Assembly (NCBI RefSeq): GCF_001686985.1
Contig: NZ_CP015322.1
Location: 372,001-436,000 of the forward strand
DNA: 64,000 bases
Origin: Mesorhizobium amorphae CCNWGS0123
Lineage (GTDB): Bacteria > Pseudomonadota > Alphaproteobacteria > Rhizobiales > Rhizobiaceae
Direction of reading: 5' to 3'
Shown here: piece by piece, positions 63,467-64,000 of the stretch
Layout: the number at the start of each line of letters is the position of its first letter
Numbering within the stretch: position 1 is the stretch's first letter
Notes under the pieces: model-generated
Told to the model about the DNA's origin: nothing
The model's database searches: none
What the model saw: only the letters and a program-made list of their open reading frames with translations
Made by a program: the position numbers and the translations under genes

Positions 63467-64000
63467 TCAGCGCCTACGCTTCGCACGGGGATCGAACAGG
63501 TCGCGCAAGCCATCCCCGAGCAGGTTGACGGCAAGGACCATGACGGCAAGGCAGATGCCCGGGGCGAAGATCGTCAATGGGGCAATCGAGAGATACAAGC
63601 GAGAATTCGAAATCATGTTGCCCCAGCTGGGAATCTCGGGCGGCACGCCCACGCCGAGGAAGCTCAGTCCGGCCTCTGTCAGAATCGCATCTGCGCAGAC
63701 TATGGCGCTCTGCACCATAAGCGGCGCGATGGTACTGGGCAGGATATGCCGCCACAGCACCTTGGGCAGGCGCGCGCCGCCGCTGACCGCGGCCTCCACG
63801 TAAGGACGTTCCCGAACACTCAGAACCGCCGAACGAACCATCCGCGTGACGCTCGGCAGCTGGGGGATCGTGATGGCAACGATGAGGATGCCGATCCCGG
63901 AGCCTGTCAGAGAAATAAGGGCAATGGCGAGCAGAATCGTCGGAATCGACATCAATCCGTCCATGACCCGCATTGCGATATTATCGAAGGCGCGGACATA
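63467..64000 (-). CDS. Oligopeptide ABC transporter permease, DppC/OppC type (partial)
   Basis: The gene runs off the right window edge, so the N-terminal part, including the first membrane helix, is missing. The visible part includes MSIPTILLAIALISLTGSGI, the EAA loop (ERPYVEAAVSGGARLPKVLW RHILPS in sequence), and TEAGLSFLGVGVPPEIPSWG, then a C-terminal helix ending LFDPRAKRRR. It is the inner-membrane permease of the DppD/DppF system and is translated just before the DppD-type gene. The matching DppB and substrate-binding genes would lie beyond the window, although a broken substrate-binding gene is at 57746-58438. Confidence 0.92.
   Translation of the reverse strand, partial: YVRAFDNIAMRVMDGLMSIPTILLAIALISLTGSGIGILIVAITIPQLPSVTRMVRSAVLSVRERPYVEAAVSGGARLPKVLWRHILPSTIAPLMVQSAIVCADAILTEAGLSFLGVGVPPEIPSWGNMISNSRLYLSIAPLTIFAPGICLAVMVLAVNLLGDGLRDLFDPRAKRRR

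Noticed and set aside
1..64000. CRISPR array, rRNA or nod/nif regulatory boxes
   Set aside because: No regularly spaced short repeats, rRNA-like stretches, nod-box or clear -24/-12 NifA-type promoters were seen. I read by eye, so weak motifs could be missed.

Overview
The window looks like an accessory region (genomic island or megaplasmid segment) of an alphaproteobacterium of the order Hyphomicrobiales, of the Mesorhizobium/Rhizobium type. The pointers are a Porin_2-type outer membrane protein, Lrp, LysR and LuxR-type regulators, several oligopeptide and branched-chain amino acid transporter genes, high GC, and a very dense load of IS remnants. I see no rRNA, complete tRNA, CRISPR, nod or nif genes, so the species assignment is inference.

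Layout. 1-3.1 kb: an IS110-type remnant, then IS21 copy 1 (istA/istB). 3.3-4.5 kb: an ATP-grasp ligase-like gene, followed by IS481 and LuxR fragments. 5.7-16.0 kb: an amino-acid and C5-dicarboxylate catabolic block on the minus strand: class-III aminotransferase, Lrp regulator, class-I fumarase (possible mesaconase), aldehyde dehydrogenase, LysR regulator, CitE-like lyase, CaiB-type CoA-transferase and methylaspartate ammonia-lyase. 16.1-27.5 kb: a decay zone with broken argE, livG/livM, M24 peptidase, integrase, FAD oxidoreductase and IS110/IS630/IS701/IS3 remnants, in which a SET-domain protein and two GNAT acetyltransferases survive. 28.2-30.4 kb: a porin and a ParS/Xre-like protein. 30.8-34.0 kb: an apparently identical second copy of the methylaspartate ammonia-lyase / CoA-transferase segment. 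34.7-36.0 kb: a second ATP-grasp paralogue. 36.2-51.6 kb: one IS3 element split by an IS256 element (which carries an IS66 holding a three-integrase RIT element, and IS21 copy 2) and by a serine-recombinase element (which carries another IS66). 51.9-64.0 kb: a hydrolase and peptide-uptake block: serine beta-lactamase-like hydrolase, two M20 hydrolases, CapA-like protein, DppC/DppD/DppF-type ABC transporter, plus broken substrate-binding-protein, permease and MFS genes.

How the genes fit together. Methylaspartate ammonia-lyase, a class-I fumarase, a CaiB CoA-transferase and a CitE-type lyase can be read as a route from 3-methylaspartate through mesaconate and citramalate (or their CoA esters) to central metabolites. 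Palindromic T-N11-A boxes related to ATCTCGAAACGAGAT lie upstream of lysR, of the aldehyde dehydrogenase-fumarase operon, of the methylaspartate operon (both copies), and upstream of the serine hydrolase. They suggest that the LysR regulator at 11456-12382 controls a scattered regulon joining this pathway to amide or peptide hydrolysis. Regulation and pathway are inferred from sequence only.
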